DNA of 64,000 nucleotides from Ailurus styani. Taxonomy: Eukaryota > Chordata > Mammalia > Carnivora > Ailuridae. Shown piece by piece: positions 1 through 11,516 of this stretch (position 1 is the stretch's first letter; every line of letters starts with the position of its first letter). Made by a program: the position numbers and the translations under genes. The DNA lies in contig LNAC01001926.1 in the NCBI GenBank assembly GCA_002007465.1, forward strand, positions 4,432-68,431, given 5' to 3'. A model generated the notes under the pieces. It made no database searches, was not told the DNA's origin, and worked only from the letters and a program-made list of their open reading frames with translations.

Positions 1-70
1 AGATGTAAGCCTGATGATTCATAGACCTGTACCCCTTGGGCAAAGAATAAAAATAAAATTAAAAAATAAA
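1..70 (+). mobile_element. L1 3' end with A-rich tail, cut by window start
   Basis: The sequence matches the terminal L1 3' segment seen complete at 39610-39666: a 'gtaagcctgatgattca' block, then 'ctgtaccccttgggcaaag', then an AATAAAAATAAAATT tail. The body of the element lies outside the window. It belongs to the same young 3'-end type as the copies at 32560, 39100 and 62550. Confidence 0.85.
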
Positions 71-656
71 ATAAATAAATACCTACAAATATTTAAATTA
101 AAAAAAAAACTTGTGCAATTTCTCAAGTAATTCCTTTCTCAGAAATGTATTTTACATGACTATTGCAAAGCTCAAGTCAATTTCCACTTTCTACATCAAT
201 CCTTTCTTGAAAACCATCTTACCTTGCAGTAAATTCTATTCCTTTGATTCAAAACCTTACACTTTAACCGTTTTATTGTAAGTTGTATTTTATTTTCTCA
301 CATGTTTTTTGACAGTCATTAAATAATTTATTTAGACCATGCATAGAACATTGGCTATCCATAGAAATCTTGTAATCTTACTCATGAAACAGTGTACACT
401 GACTTCTAACTGTAGTGCAGGGGAATAAAGCACAACAGAAAGCCTTCTTTATAAGGCTAACTTGTGCTGAGTTATGCAGAATGTGGAAAATTCACCAAGT
501 GTACATGTCAGAAAGAGAAACTCTAAATGGAGTTGCAGCATGAGAAAAAAAAACAGTGAAAATAATTTATTGTGTTACAGCTGAACTCTCCACTGTCTAT
601 AAGCCATATATGAATTTTCATAATTTAATTTAATAAATAGAGTAGGTCTTGGCATT
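71..656. other. AT-rich DNA, no gene seen
   Basis: I see no open frame with recognisable protein content and no clear repeat. It is probably ordinary intergenic DNA or very old repeat. Confidence 0.5.
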
Positions 657-838
657 TTTCTTTTAAAATTATTTATTTAATTTAGAGAGAGAGAGAGAGA
701 GAGCATGAAAGTGGCAGTAGGGACAGAGGAGAGAGAGTCTTAAACCAACTCTGCACTGAGCACAGAGCCCAATGAGGGGCTCTATCTCAGGACACTGAGA
801 TCACGACCTGAGCCAAACCAGCAGTCAGTCAGTCATCC
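657..838 (-). mobile_element. CAN-SINE, diverged
   Basis: In reverse orientation it shows the T-rich tail, a GA tract (complement of the CT block), 'ctctgcactgagcacagagccc' and 'ctgagatcacgacctgagcc'. The tRNA-derived head is degraded into a cagt repeat near 820-835, so this is an older copy. Confidence 0.75.
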
Positions 839-992
839 AGCATTTTTATTTTTCTTTTCTTACTGTCAAGTTCCCTTGCAACCTTTATTTGTTGAAGTAG
901 ATGTCATACTTTACCTAATTGTACATTAAAATACAGTTTTACTGTCAGATCGCCAACATAAATTTTGGGGAAAATGTGTTGTTTTGTTTTGC

Positions 993-1206
993 TTTAAGAT
1001 TTTATTATTTTATTATTAATTAATTAATTAATTAATTTATATCATGCATGCAGTTGGGGAGGGGCAGAGAGAGAAGGAGAGAATCTTAAGCCCACTCTGG
1101 GCTGAGTACAGAGGAACACAGGGGGCTTGGTTTCATGATCTTGAGATCATGACCTGAGCAGAAACTAAGAGTCAGAAGGTTAACCACTTGAGCCACCCCG
1201 GTGACA
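993..1206 (-). mobile_element. CAN-SINE with expanded ATTA tail
   Basis: Reverse-oriented SINE with tail, GA tract, 'gagatcatgacctgagc' and 'gttaaccacttgagccacc'. The tail contains a (ATTA)n expansion at about 1015-1037. The head is slightly altered (ccccggtgac), consistent with moderate age. Confidence 0.85.
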
Positions 1207-2649
1207 CTGACAAAGCCATTTTTATTCCCCAAATGTTATGTTTCATGATTATCTTTTTGAGCAGTTGAAATTAAACTATAAGAAGGAATTTGTATGCATA
1301 GTAAAAAAGTTAAAAAATATATATTTAACTGACGGTCTTTCTTATCTTACTATTTTTAAATCAAAAATCCCCCATTTCATATAATGTCAATATTTCTTAT
1401 CCCAGATATCATGTCTTTCATTTCCTATTTACGTTGCAAGTATGATCATTTTAAAAAAAATAACACAGTTCAGGATTGGATCTCTGATACCACAACTGAA
1501 AGTCATTCAAACCTCATTTTCTGCACACATAATTCAAAAATAGAAAAATAAAAATATTTCTGATTGGCTACTGAGATTACAGAACACTGTGCATAAAACT
1601 TTAATAAATTCTTAGAAAATCATGTATCCTATTAGCACCCAAGACACTGAATTTCCAAAACATTTTGTTCTGTTTCTTTAAACCCATGTGCCACAAATAT
1701 ATTTTGGAACCACCTTCATAAACTTGGTGAATATTTCCTATTCTAAGACGACTTAAATCTCCATCTTTATATATTTGAAGTGAGTTTCCTTTGTGTGGCA
1801 GAGTACTGCCTGTAGGACAGCTTCTGGTTACTGACATCATCTCTTCGTAATGTAGACTATAACTCCATGGAATATATGAAAATAGTAATAAGTGAAGACT
1901 CTAAAATAGGATAAATTGCTCTATTGCCCATGCCTTCCATTTCTAGGAAAGCTTCTGGGGATTCATTACTGGGACTCCAACTTTTAAAGAGTAATTTTTA
2001 TTCTGAGAACAAACATGATAATAGGGGATGTTCCCAAACAACACACACACACACACACACACACTTATTTGAACATATGACTCCTAAATCTTAGTAAAAT
2101 AATAAAATCACATGACTTTGCAGAACACTGATAAAAGGCAGTGGAAAAAAAGTTAAAAATTAAATATGCAATAAAAAACTTATTTGTTTCTATGTAAGTT
2201 AACCATATAATTTATTTCCCAAATAAACCAATGATGAAAGGGGCTAATAATAATAATTTATGGTTTTAGAAGGCAGAATCCAAGACTCTCTGAGTGTGAA
2301 AAACTGAGGTTATGATATCTGACACATATTGTAGTTTACAACAAGATAATTATAAGAAAAATATTTTTATGATTGTTGGTGATACAAAACAACCCCAAAA
2401 TTCACTAAATCAATTATTGTTTTCCAGTAATGCAGCATCATGGCAACAGAATGTGTCCCTTTTTTGGTTCCCTATTTCAACAATTAAAATTCAGCAACCA
2501 TTCAGAAGCCAAAGTGTGACTGTGCAAGCAGTGGAATGAAGCATCACATATCAGGGAACCAAGAAGGATTCTTGCCCACTTGTACAGTGGGTAATAGGCA
2601 CACAAATCATGGTATCCTTTGTTAGATATGTCCTTGGAAATTATTCTTG
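1207..2649. other. Low-content DNA, no gene seen
   Basis: Short open frames at 1601-1840 and 2312-2539 show no family resemblance and no coding character, so I treat them as chance. A (CA)n tract at 2039-2064 is the only clear simple repeat. Confidence 0.5.
2039..2064. repeat. (CA)n microsatellite
   Basis: Thirteen uninterrupted AC units are visible. Confidence 0.95.
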
Positions 2650-4120
2650 GTCACTCTGTGACCTGTATTCTAATTCTTTTGATGTCTTTTGCAGAGCAGA
2701 AGTTTTAATTTTATTGAAGTCCAGCTTCTCAATCATTGTATGTATATGTATATATATATATATATATATTTCTTTAATGAATTAAGACTTTGTTGTATCT
2801 AAAATGTCAATGCTATCAAAGTTGTCTTCTTTCTTTTCTCTGGGAGTATCTTCATATTGTTTTTTTATTGTAGACTTATTGCTATGATCCATTTTTGAGT
2901 TAATATTTATGAAGAGTACAAAGTCTATGCAAGATTTATTTATTTATTTGTAATTGTTTTGTTTCATGTTTTTTGCATGTGGATGTCTAGTTGTTTTACC
3001 CTCATTTGTTTTTAAGAAATTATGTTTGCTTCATTGTACTGCCTTTGCTCCTTTGTGAAAGAACAGGTGTCAATACATAAGGGTCTCTCTCTAGGTTCCC
3101 TATTCTATTCCCTTGATCTATTTTTCTACTCTTTTGCTAATACCACACTGTCTTGATTAACACAGATTTATAGTAAGTCTAGAAGACAGGTGACTTTGTT
3201 TATGTTTGTTTCTTTGTTTGTTTGCTTTTTCTTTCAATATTGTGTTGGCTATACTGGATCTTTTAACTCTCTGTAAAATCTTTTGAATGACATTGCCTAT
3301 GTATGCAAAATATATATAAAATATATAAAATATCTTGCTGGGACCAAATTTGACTTGCTAGATCTAAAGATTAAATGGGGAAGAACTGAAATATTGATAG
3401 TATTTAGTCTTTCTATCTATGAACATGAAATATCTTTACATTTATTTAATCATTTTTGATTTTTTAAAAGACTTATTTATTTTACAGAAAGAGAGAGAGG
3501 GAGTGAGAAAGGAAGAGAGATAGAGCATGAGTGGGAGGGGCAGAGGGAAAGGGAGAGAGACTTTATCAAGCAGACTCTGCATTGGGGGCAAAGCCTGCCC
3601 AGGGTTCAGTCCCCGACCCTGAGATCACAGCCTAAACTGAAGCCAAGAGTTGGACCCCTAACCAACTGTGCCACCCAGACATCCCTTATTTTGATTTTTT
3701 TTATCAGACTTTTGTACTTTTACTTATGTAGATCTTGTACGTACTTTATTAGACGCATACCTAAGTATTCATTTGGGGGATGCTAATTAAAATAGTGTTG
3801 ATTTTAAAAAAGTTAAAATGGTATTTTTAAATTCCAAATGCCACTTGTTTATTGTTAGTATATAGGAAAGTAATTGATCTTGTGTATTCACTTTGTATTC
3901 AGCAATCTTGCTATAATCATTTACCAGTTTAAACTTTTTTTGTTGATTCATTTAGATTTACTACATAGATGATGAGTAATCTGTGAACAAATGTTTTGCT
4001 TCTTCCTTCCCAGTAAGTACACATTTTATTTATTTTGCTGGATTGACTGAATTATCAGAAATTTCCAATGCAATATTGAAAATGAGTGGTGAAAGAGAAT
4101 AGTTTTTTTATTCCTGAGTA
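2650..4120 (-). mobile_element. Antisense L1 ORF2 fragment, old
   Basis: The plus strand reads as the reverse complement of L1 ORF2, for example 'gatgtcttttgcagagcagaag' near 2680 and 'gcaatattgaaaatgagtgg' near 4070, with stops in every frame. A (TA)n tract sits at about 2747-2769, and a SINE is inserted at 3462-3685. Boundaries are approximate. Confidence 0.75.
3462..3685 (-). mobile_element. CAN-SINE, older form, inside antisense L1
   Basis: It shows a tail, a long GA tract, 'gactctgcattgggggcaaagcc', 'cctgagatcacagcc' and a degraded head ending 'gccacccagacatccc'. It splits the L1 ORF2 fragment, so it is the later insertion. Confidence 0.85.
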
Positions 4121-4129
4121 AAATTCAAT

Positions 4130-5248
4130 TGTAGATATATTAAAATTTTGAATAAATTTGAGATATAATATTGTATAAGATATACAGCATGTTACACTGA
4201 TACGTTCATATACTGTTTGTGATTCATGAAGTAGTAATATTTATATTTCAAAATTATAGTATAGTATTGTTGTCTGTATTCATTATACTATTGATTAGCT
4301 CTGTTACTTAATACTTATTACAAAAATAATACTTATTACAAATTTGTACACCTCAACACCATCAATCTTATCACATCCAACACCCACACAGTCATACACG
4401 TACCCACTGGTACTACATTTTACTCTTTTTCATTTTTTAATAGATTTAAGTTTTTTAGATTCCACATAAAATTACATCATACATTACTTGCATTTCTCTG
4501 ACTAATCTCTCATTAGCATAATATGTTCAAAGTCCATCCATGTTACTGGAAAGGGAAAAATATGCTCCTTTCTCATGACTACATAATTTTTTAATTCATT
4601 CATCCATTGATGGGCATTTGGATTGTCCCATAGCTAGGTAATGGTGAAGAATTCTGTGATAAACATGGGACTATATATATCTCTTTGAAATTTTGTTTTC
4701 CTTTTTCTTTGGGTATATACCCAGAAGTGGAGTATCTGGATTTCATGGAAGATCTATTGTTAATTTTTTGAGAAACCTCCATATTGTTTTTCATAGTGGT
4801 TGGAGCAATTTGCATTCCCACCAACGATGTATAATGGTTATTTTTACCCTCTTCACCAGCACCTCTTGTCTCTTGGATCCTTGATAGCCATTCTGAAAGC
4901 TGTTGGGTGATATCTCACTTGACTCTTTTTTTCTGTGTTTGTTGACCATTTTGCTATCTGCCTTAGAAAAATGTCTATTTAGGTTTTTTTCCTTTAAAAA
5001 AGATTTATTTTATTTTAGAGAGATGGACAGAGAGTGCACCTGAGCAGGGGGAAGTTTAGAGGGAGTAGGGAGAGAGACAAAGCAAATTCTATGCTAAGTG
5101 TGGAGCTTGTTGTAGGGCTCCATCTCAGGACCCTGAGATCAGGATCTGAGCCAAAACCGAGTTCTATTTGTAACTGACTGAGCCACCCAGGCACCCCCAG
5201 AATCCCTTTTGTGTTCTGTCTCTATGTCATCATTATTTCCTACTTCAA
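4130..5248 (-). mobile_element. Antisense L1 3'UTR and ORF2 C-terminal region
   Basis: The plus strand carries the reverse complement of the ORF2 C-terminus (about 4600-4900). This includes the complement of the conserved block that encodes a 'cysteine-free WMELEG'-type tail region in younger copies, and 'gcattcccaccaacgatgt'. The 3'UTR is at 4130-4450. The reading frame is broken. A SINE is inserted at 4992-5198. Confidence 0.8.
4992..5198 (-). mobile_element. CAN-SINE, older form
   Basis: Reverse-oriented copy with tail, GA tract, 'ctcaggaccctgagatca' and head complement 'tgactgagccacccaggcaccc'. It lies within antisense L1 sequence. Confidence 0.85.
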
Positions 5249-5252
5249 TTTT

Positions 5253-5448
5253 TTAAAGATTTTATTTATTTATTTGACACACAGAGAGAGATTACAAGTA
5301 GGCAGAGAGGCAGGCAGAGAGACAAGGAGAGGAGAAAGCAGGCTCCCTGCTGAGCAGAGAGCCCGATGCGGGCCTCGATCTTAGGATGCTGAGATCATGA
5401 CCTGAGCCTAAAGCAGAGGCTTTAACCCACTGAGCCACCCAGGCGCCC
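5253..5448 (-). mobile_element. CAN-SINE, mustelid-like form
   Basis: It shows a tail, 'agattacaagtaggcagag', 'ctccctgctgagcagagagc', 'gagatcatgacctgagcc' and head complement 'actgagccacccaggcgccc'. It is close to the local young consensus. Confidence 0.93.
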
Positions 5449-5935
5449 ACAATTTTTTATTATATTCAGTTAGTCAACATATAGTACATCATTAGTTTTT
5501 GATGTAGTGCTCAACCATTCATTAGTTGCCTATTACACAGAGTGCTCATCACAACAGGTGCCCTCCTTAATGCCCATCACCTGGCCACCCCATCCTCTCA
5601 CCCCTTCTCCCCTCTGAAACCCTCAGTTTGTTTCCCCGAGCCCAGAGTCTTTCATGGTTTGTCTCTCTCTCTGTTTTCTTCCCGTTCATTTTTCCCTCCC
5701 TTCCCTGTGGTCCTCTATGCTATCTCTTATGTTCCACACATGAGTGAAAGCATATGATTTTTTTTTCTGTGCTTGACTTATTTCATGTGGCATAATCCCC
5801 TCCAGTTCCATCCATGTCAATGCAAAAGAAAGGTATTCACCCTTTGTGATGGCTGAGTAATATTCCATTGCGTTTATGGACCACATCTTCTCTATCCATT
5901 CATCTGTCGAAGGACACAATTTGAATATCCACAAT
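5449..5935 (-). mobile_element. L1 3' end, 5'-truncated
   Basis: The plus strand gives the reverse complement of an L1 3'UTR ('catcattagtttttgatgtagtgctc'-type block, split here) and then the ORF2 C-terminus. The minus-strand frame at 5686-5934 still shows a TMEYYSAI-like and a WMELEG-like motif typical of L1 ORF2 C-termini. The 5' end breaks off near 5935 without the rest of ORF2. Confidence 0.88.
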
Positions 5936-5939
5936 TTGT

Positions 5940-6345
5940 GGATATTACTACTATTTCGTTTTATTCATTTTTAAATATGTTTTAAAGAAAAAGCAGAATC
6001 AGACTTGTAAATGCAGATAAAAAAACTGATGCTTGCCAGAGGGAAAAGGATGGAGGGATAAGAAAGATAAGAAAGAATGGGTGAAGGGGAGAGGGAGGTA
6101 AGAATTATGGAATGAATAAGCCACAGACATAAAAGGTACAACATAATAATATAGTCAATAGTATTGTAATAGCATTTTATGGTAACATATGGTAACTACA
6201 CTTGTGAGCCTAGCATAACTATAGAGGTGTCAAATCACTGTGTTGTATACTGGACCTTAATGTAACATCGTGTGTTAACTCAAGTAAGATTAAATTAACT
6301 CAAGTAAGTAAAAATTTAATTCCATAGGTCTTAAACTTTGAAATT
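5940..6345 (+). mobile_element. Old L1 3'UTR fragment
   Basis: It shows the old L1 3'UTR pattern: an aaagcagaatc block, a GA-rich middle, 'ggtaactacacttgtgagc', 'tcactgtgttgtatactgga' and 'aatgtaacatcgtgtgttaac'. The same family end recurs at 49171-49400 and 63260-63345. Confidence 0.65.
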
Positions 6346-6479
6346 TGATACTTCCATGGTTATCTAAATAAGCAACAATAGGATAGAAAACTAGAATATA
6401 AATATTATTAGAAGATAAAGACTTTAATGCTAATAACTAAAATATAATAAAAATAAAATCAATAATAAGTGGCAAAAAT
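6346..6479. other. AT-rich gap between L1 pieces
   Basis: No recognisable element or coding sequence is visible here. Confidence 0.5.
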
Positions 6480-6598
6480 TATTTTTGCTGTTTTTCGGTT
6501 GACTGAATTCCTTATATGTTTTGTATATTAACCCTTAATTTAATAGATGCTTTGCAAAAAATTTTCCCATTGTGTAGGTTGTCTGTTCATTTGGCTAT

Positions 6599-6791
6599 AT
6601 TTTTTAAAAGATTTTATTTATTTATTTTACAGATAGAGAGAGATCACAAGTAGGCAGAGAGGCAGGCAGAGAGAGGAGGAAGCAGGCTCCCTGCTGAGCA
6701 GGGAGCCCGATGCAGGCCTCGATCCCAGGGCCCTGAAATCATGACCTGAGCCGAAGTCAGAGGCTTTAACCCACTGAGCCACCCAGGTGCC
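6599..6791 (-). mobile_element. CAN-SINE with target-site duplication
   Basis: A full copy, tail first on the plus strand, head complement ending 'gagccacccaggtgcc'. An 11-bp duplication, catttggctat, flanks it at 6588-6598 and 6792-6802, which proves insertion into the antisense L1. Confidence 0.95.
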
Positions 6792-7069
6792 CATTTGGCT
6801 ATTTTTTACTGTTGTGTGCAGAAGCTTTCAAGTTTGATGTAGTCCCTCTTTTTGAATTTTTCTTTTGTTTATACTTTCAGCATCATGTCCAAAAGTCATT
6901 GCCATTACCAAAGTGAAGAAGCATCTTCCTTGCATTTTCTTCTAAGAGTATTATGGTTATTGGGTCCTATCTTTATGTCTTTGATCCATTTTGGGTTAAT
7001 TTTTGTGAGTGGTCTGAATCATGATTCTGCATGTGTTTTTCCAGTTTCCCCAGCAACACTTATTAAAGA

Positions 7070-7195
7070 GGGACGCCTGGGTGGCTCAGTTGGTTAAGCA
7101 GCTTCCTTCGGCTCAGGTCATGATCCCAGGGTTCTGGGATTGAGTCCCATATCGGGCTTCTTGCTCTGCCTCTGTCTGCCACTCTGCCTGTTTGT

Positions 7196-7258
<63 letters not shown>

Positions 7259-7287
7259 GACAAATAAATAAATAAAATCTTTTAAAA
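7070..7287 (+). mobile_element. CAN-SINE with long CT tract and perfect duplication
   Basis: Plus-oriented copy with head 'cgcctgggtggctcagttgg', a long CT tract at about 7197-7258 and an AAATAAATAAATAAAATC tail. A perfect 15-bp duplication aacacttattaaaga lies at 7055-7069 and 7288-7302. The 'gttggttaagcagc' head is a different subtype from the 'tgggttaaagcc' copies. Confidence 0.96.
7197..7258. repeat. (CT)n microsatellite inside SINE
   Basis: About 60 bases of nearly pure CT, expanded from the pyrimidine block of the SINE at 7070-7287. On the minus strand it yields chance Glu-Arg repeat frames, which are not genes. Confidence 0.95.
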
Positions 7288-7539
7288 AACACTTATTAAA
7301 GAAACTATTCTTTCCCATTGGATATTCATGCTTTCATGCTCCCCCCCATATTGGTTAACTCTACATCCTGGGATTTAATTATGAGCTGTCTCATCTGTTC
7401 TATTGGTCAATGTGCCTATTTTTGTGTCAGTACCATGTTGTTTTTATTACTATGGCTTTGTAGCGTACTTTGAAATCAGGAAGTATGATATTCTGGTTTT
7501 GTTCTTTTTTCTCAGGATTTCGCTATTTTGGGTCCTTGT

Positions 7540-7812
7540 TTTTTTTCTCAGTGATCCAAGTTTCATTTTTTATGCACTACACCCAGTGCTCCATGCAATA
7601 CATGCCCTTCTTAATACCCACCACCAGGCTCACCAATTCCCCTGACCCTCCATAACCTTTTGTTTCTCAGATTCCACAGTCTCTCATGGTTCATCTCCCC
7701 TTCTGATTTACCCCAATTCACTTTTCTTTTCCTTTTCCTAAAGTCCTCCATGTTATTCCTTATGTTCCACAAGTAAGTGACACCATATGATAATTGACTT
7801 TCTCTGCTTCAA
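7540..7812 (-). mobile_element. L1 3' tail nested in antisense L1
   Basis: It starts with a T-run, then 'cagtgatccaagtttcat', 'acccagtgctccatgcaat' and 'cttaatacccaccaccaggc': the reverse complement of the carnivoran L1 3' end. Host L1 text ('attttgggtcctt' before, 'atttggggtctttt' after) resumes on both sides and gives an imperfect duplication. It is 5'-truncated to under 300 bases. Confidence 0.85.
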
Positions 7813-8524
7813 TTATTTGGGGTCTTTTGTGGTTCCACAAAAATTTCAGAATTGTTTCTTCTATTTCTGTGAAAAAAATGGTTGGTTATTTTTATGGCGA
7901 TTGTGTTGAATATTTACATAGTTTTGTGTAGTATTACCATTTTCACAATCATTATTCTGATATGTGAGCATAGGATGTCTTTCCATTTGCTTGTGTCTTC
8001 TGCAAATCTTCTAGCAAAGTACTATAGTTTTCATTGTACATGTAACTCACTTCCCTGGTTAAATTTATTCCTCAGCTTTCCATTGTTTTTGAGGCTATCA
8101 TGAATGGGAAAGATTTATGTCTTTTTGAGATGCTTCACCATTAGTGAAAATGAATGCAATTGATTTTTATGTTAATATTGTATCTTACCACTCCACTGAA
8201 ATCATTAATGAATTCCATTTTCTGGTTAATCCTTTAATTTTCATCTATGTTAGATCATATCATCAGAAAATAGTAACAATTTTACTTTTTCCTTTCTAAT
8301 TTGAATACTTTTAATTATTGGAAAATTACTGTAGTTAGGACTCTCTGTACTATGTTGAATAGGAGCACTGTAAGTGGGCATCCTTTTCCTGTCCCTAGTC
8401 TTACAAGAAATGTTTTCAATTTTTATCCATTGAGAATAATGTTAGCTGTGGTTTTGTTGTGTATGATCTTTTTCATGTTGAGCTATGTTTGTTCTATACC
8501 CAAACTGCTAAGAAATTTTACACA

Positions 8525-8706
8525 GTGGGCACCTGGGTGGCTCAGTGACTTAAAGCCTCTGCCTTCAGCTCAGGTCCTGAGATCGAGGCCCACATCAGGC
8601 TCCCTGCTTGGCAGGGAGCCTGCTTCCCCCTCTCTCTGCCTGCCTCTCTGCCTACTTGTGATCTCTCTCTCTCTCTGTCAAATAAATAAATAAATAATCT
8701 GAAAAA
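8525..8706 (+). mobile_element. CAN-SINE with perfect duplication
   Basis: Head 'gggcacctgggtggctcagt', body 'tctgccttcagctcaggtc', CT tract, AAATAAATAAATAAAT tail. A 15-bp duplication aagaaattttacaca lies at 8510-8524 and 8707-8721. The A/B-box spacing is shortened relative to other copies: the segment around 'catgatctcagggtcctggg' is partly missing. Confidence 0.95.
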
Positions 8707-9172
8707 AAGAAATTTTACACAAAAGAATTATGTATTGTGTCGAATGCTTTGTTTTTCTGAATCTATTGAGATGTACATGTGATTTTTCTCTTTTATTATA
8801 CTGATGTGATATATAAAATTTATTGAATTATATACATTGCACCATCCTTGTATCCTAGGGATAAATGGCACTAGGTCATGGAATACAATACATTAATGTG
8901 TTCTTGAATCTGGTTTACTAATACTGTGTTTAGAATTTTTGCATCTGTATTCCTCAGGTATGTCGGTTGTTAGTATTCTTTTTCTTGTGATACCCTTATC
9001 TAATTTTTATTTCAAAGTAATGTTTACTTCCCATAATGACTCCTTCTTGGTATTTTTAGAAGATTTTGAGGAGAAACAGTACTAATACTATTTTAAATGT
9101 TTGATAGAAGTCTCCAATGAAGTCATCTGCTCTGGAATTTTCTGAGTTAATTACTGATTGAATCTTTAGTTC

Positions 9173-9914
9173 TTTTCCATGAGGTACCACTGAAGATCCT
9201 TGTGTAGCCATGGGTCACCACCCTGCCTGGTGTTACCAGTATCATAAGAACAAGCCATTCACAGTTTTGCTTCTGCAGACTTGTCTTCGAAGCCAGAAAT
9301 CTGCATCTTTGTCCTGGGGTGGAAGAAGGCAGAAGTGGGTGTGTCCCGACTATGTGGCCTCAGGTGTCAGATGAATATGAGCTCTCTTCTGAAGCCCTGG
9401 AGGATGTCCATATTTGTGCCATCAAGTACATGGTGAAGAGCTGTGGCAAAGATGGTCCTCACATCCTAGTGCAGCTCCACCCCTTCCATGTCATTTTTAT
9501 CAATAAGATATTATCCTATGCTGTAACTGATGGGCTCTAGATAGACATGTTGGGTGCCTTTAGAAAGCCCCAGGGCACAGTGACCAGTGTCCACATATAC
9601 CATGTCATGATGTCCATCTGTAGGAAGGTACAGAACAAGGTTCATGTGATTGAGCCCTGCACAGGGCTAAGTTCAAGTTCCCTGGCTTCCAAATGATCCA
9701 CATTTCCAAAAGTGGGGTTTTACTAAGTTTAATGAAGACAAATTTGAAGACATGGTGGCTGAAAAGTAGCCCATCCTACATGGCTATTGGGCCAAATACG
9801 TCCCCAATTGTGGCCCTCGGACAAATGGTGAGCTCTGCCCTTATAACAACCACAGCACTGCCCCCTACTTCTTCATATATACAAATAACTCCTATTTCCT
9901 GTTCAAAAAAAAAT
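9173..9914 (+). pseudogene. RPL10 processed pseudogene (ribosomal protein uL16)
   Basis: The parent RPL10 encodes large-subunit protein uL16, which binds near the peptidyl-transferase centre. This copy keeps a 5'UTR-like lead ('ccactgaagatcct'), an ATG at 9210 and the full coding length to a TAA near 9844. A short 3'UTR ends 'cctatttcctgttc', followed by an A-run (9906-9914). No introns are present. The frame at 9319-9540 still reads [13 protein letters not shown] and [14 protein letters not shown] RPL10 peptides, then hits stops. Several one-base shifts and an in-frame TAG near 9538 make it non-coding. L1 sequence continues on both sides, so it is an L1-mediated retrocopy landed in an antisense L1. 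Confidence 0.93.
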
Positions 9915-10984
9915 CTCTTCATTCTTTATTGATCTTTTCAGATTTTTTATTTCTTACTGATTCAGTTCTGGCAGCTTATATATTTCTAGAAATGCATCTA
10001 TGTATTCCAGGTTATGTCCTTTGCTGGAAAAGAATTGTTCATGGTAATCTCCTCTGATTATATACATTTCCATAAAGTCTGTTATAATGTCTCCTCTTTT
10101 ATTTCCAATTTTATTTGAGTTTACTCTTTTTTTCCTTAATATTACTTATCTTTTTGAAGAACCAGCTCTTGCACTCACTGATCCATTCCCTTGTTTCTAG
10201 TCTCTATTTCATTTATTTCTGTTCTGATATTTATTATTTCCTTCCTTCTGCTAAATTTGAATTTAATTTGTTCTTCCTTTTCAAGTTACTTGAGATGTAA
10301 AGTTAGTTTTTTTAAATTTGAGATCTAATTTTTTAACATATGTACTAACTGTAATAAACTTAAAACTGACCACTTTATCCTTACATGATGATCTTTGCTT
10401 TTGGTGCCATTTTTTACTTGAAGTCTATTTGTATAGCTAGACTTTTCTTTTGTAGTCTTCATACATTTATTTTCTATTTTATTTGCTTGAAATATCATCT
10501 TCCATCTTTTTACTTTGAGCTTATGTGTGTCTTTGTAGCTGAGATATGTCTTCTGTGGCAGCACATAACTGGATTTTTTTGCTCAGCCATTCTATGCTTT
10601 GTGATTAGAGAGTTTAATGCATTTACAATTTACACAACTATTAATATGTACTACAACTATTATTACTACCACCTTATCTTTTGTCTTCTGTTCATTTTTG
10701 TCCCCATTGTTTCTATTTTTCTCTCTGCTTTTGTAAATTGATGGTTTTCCATGGTTATTTACTCAGTTTCACATGTATTTTTTTCTTTCTTTGTTTGTTT
10801 TTTTTGTTTTTTAGGTTTTGAATCCAATCTAGATATTTGCTCTATGGTTACCTTAAAGTTTACACTATCATTTTTTATACATAAAGTAGTTTTATTTTTT
10901 CCACTGATAGCAATTTATCTTTAATTCCCTGTAGAGGCCTCATCCTTTTTTTATTCCATTTTTATATTTTAATGTCACAATTTA

Positions 10985-11230
10985 TCTTTTATTTTTAATT
11001 TGAGTACAGTTGGCACACAATGTTATATTAGTTTCAGGTATATTACATAGTGATTCAAAGTCTCTATATGTTATGCTATGCTAACCACAAGTGTAGCTAT
11101 CATTTGTCACCATACTATGTTATTAGTATATTATTGACTATATTCCTTATGCTATGCCTTTCATTCTAATGATTTATTTATAACTGGAAATCTGTTTTTG
11201 CCATCCTCCACATGCTTTCCCTCTGAGATT
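10985..11230 (-). mobile_element. Old L1 3' end, nested
   Basis: The reverse complement of an L1 3'UTR end is visible: 'tgttatattagtttcagg', 'tagtgattcaaagtctc', 'accacaagtgtagctatc'. It interrupts the endonuclease and ORF1 part of the surrounding antisense L1. The same type of end recurs near 28861 and 61438. Confidence 0.7.
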
Positions 11231-11474
11231 CCTTTTAAACTGTCATCTTTTTTCTGGCTTTCTTTAAAATTCTTTGTCATTGGCTTTTGGCAGTTTTAAT
11301 ACACTGTATTTTAAGAAAAGGTATTTTTGTGTTGAGATAATAGGACATTTTATTAGTTCCTTGGACTGCATGTTCAGTTCATCCCACAGATTGGGAAATT
11401 CTCAACTATTGTTTCTTTAAATAAACTCTGTCCCTTTCTCCCTTTCTACTTTTCCTGGAATACCCATGATTTTA

Positions 11475-11516
11475 TTTTTTTTATTTTTATTTTTTTTTTT
11501 TTATTTTTATTATTTG
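11475..11516 (-). mobile_element. Tail-only retrotransposon insertion
   Basis: A 42-bp T-rich insert (A-rich with scattered T on the minus strand, beginning caaataataaaaataaa) lies between two perfect 19-bp copies of tggaatacccatgatttta (11456-11474 and 11517-11535). The insert resembles only the last bases and tail of an L1 such as the end at 33070-33115. It contains no body of any element. Confidence 0.85.

Noticed and set aside
7063..7318. Minus-strand frames rich in Glu-Arg repeats
   Set aside because: They are translations of the expanded (CT)n tract in the SINE at 7070-7287, not a coding sequence.
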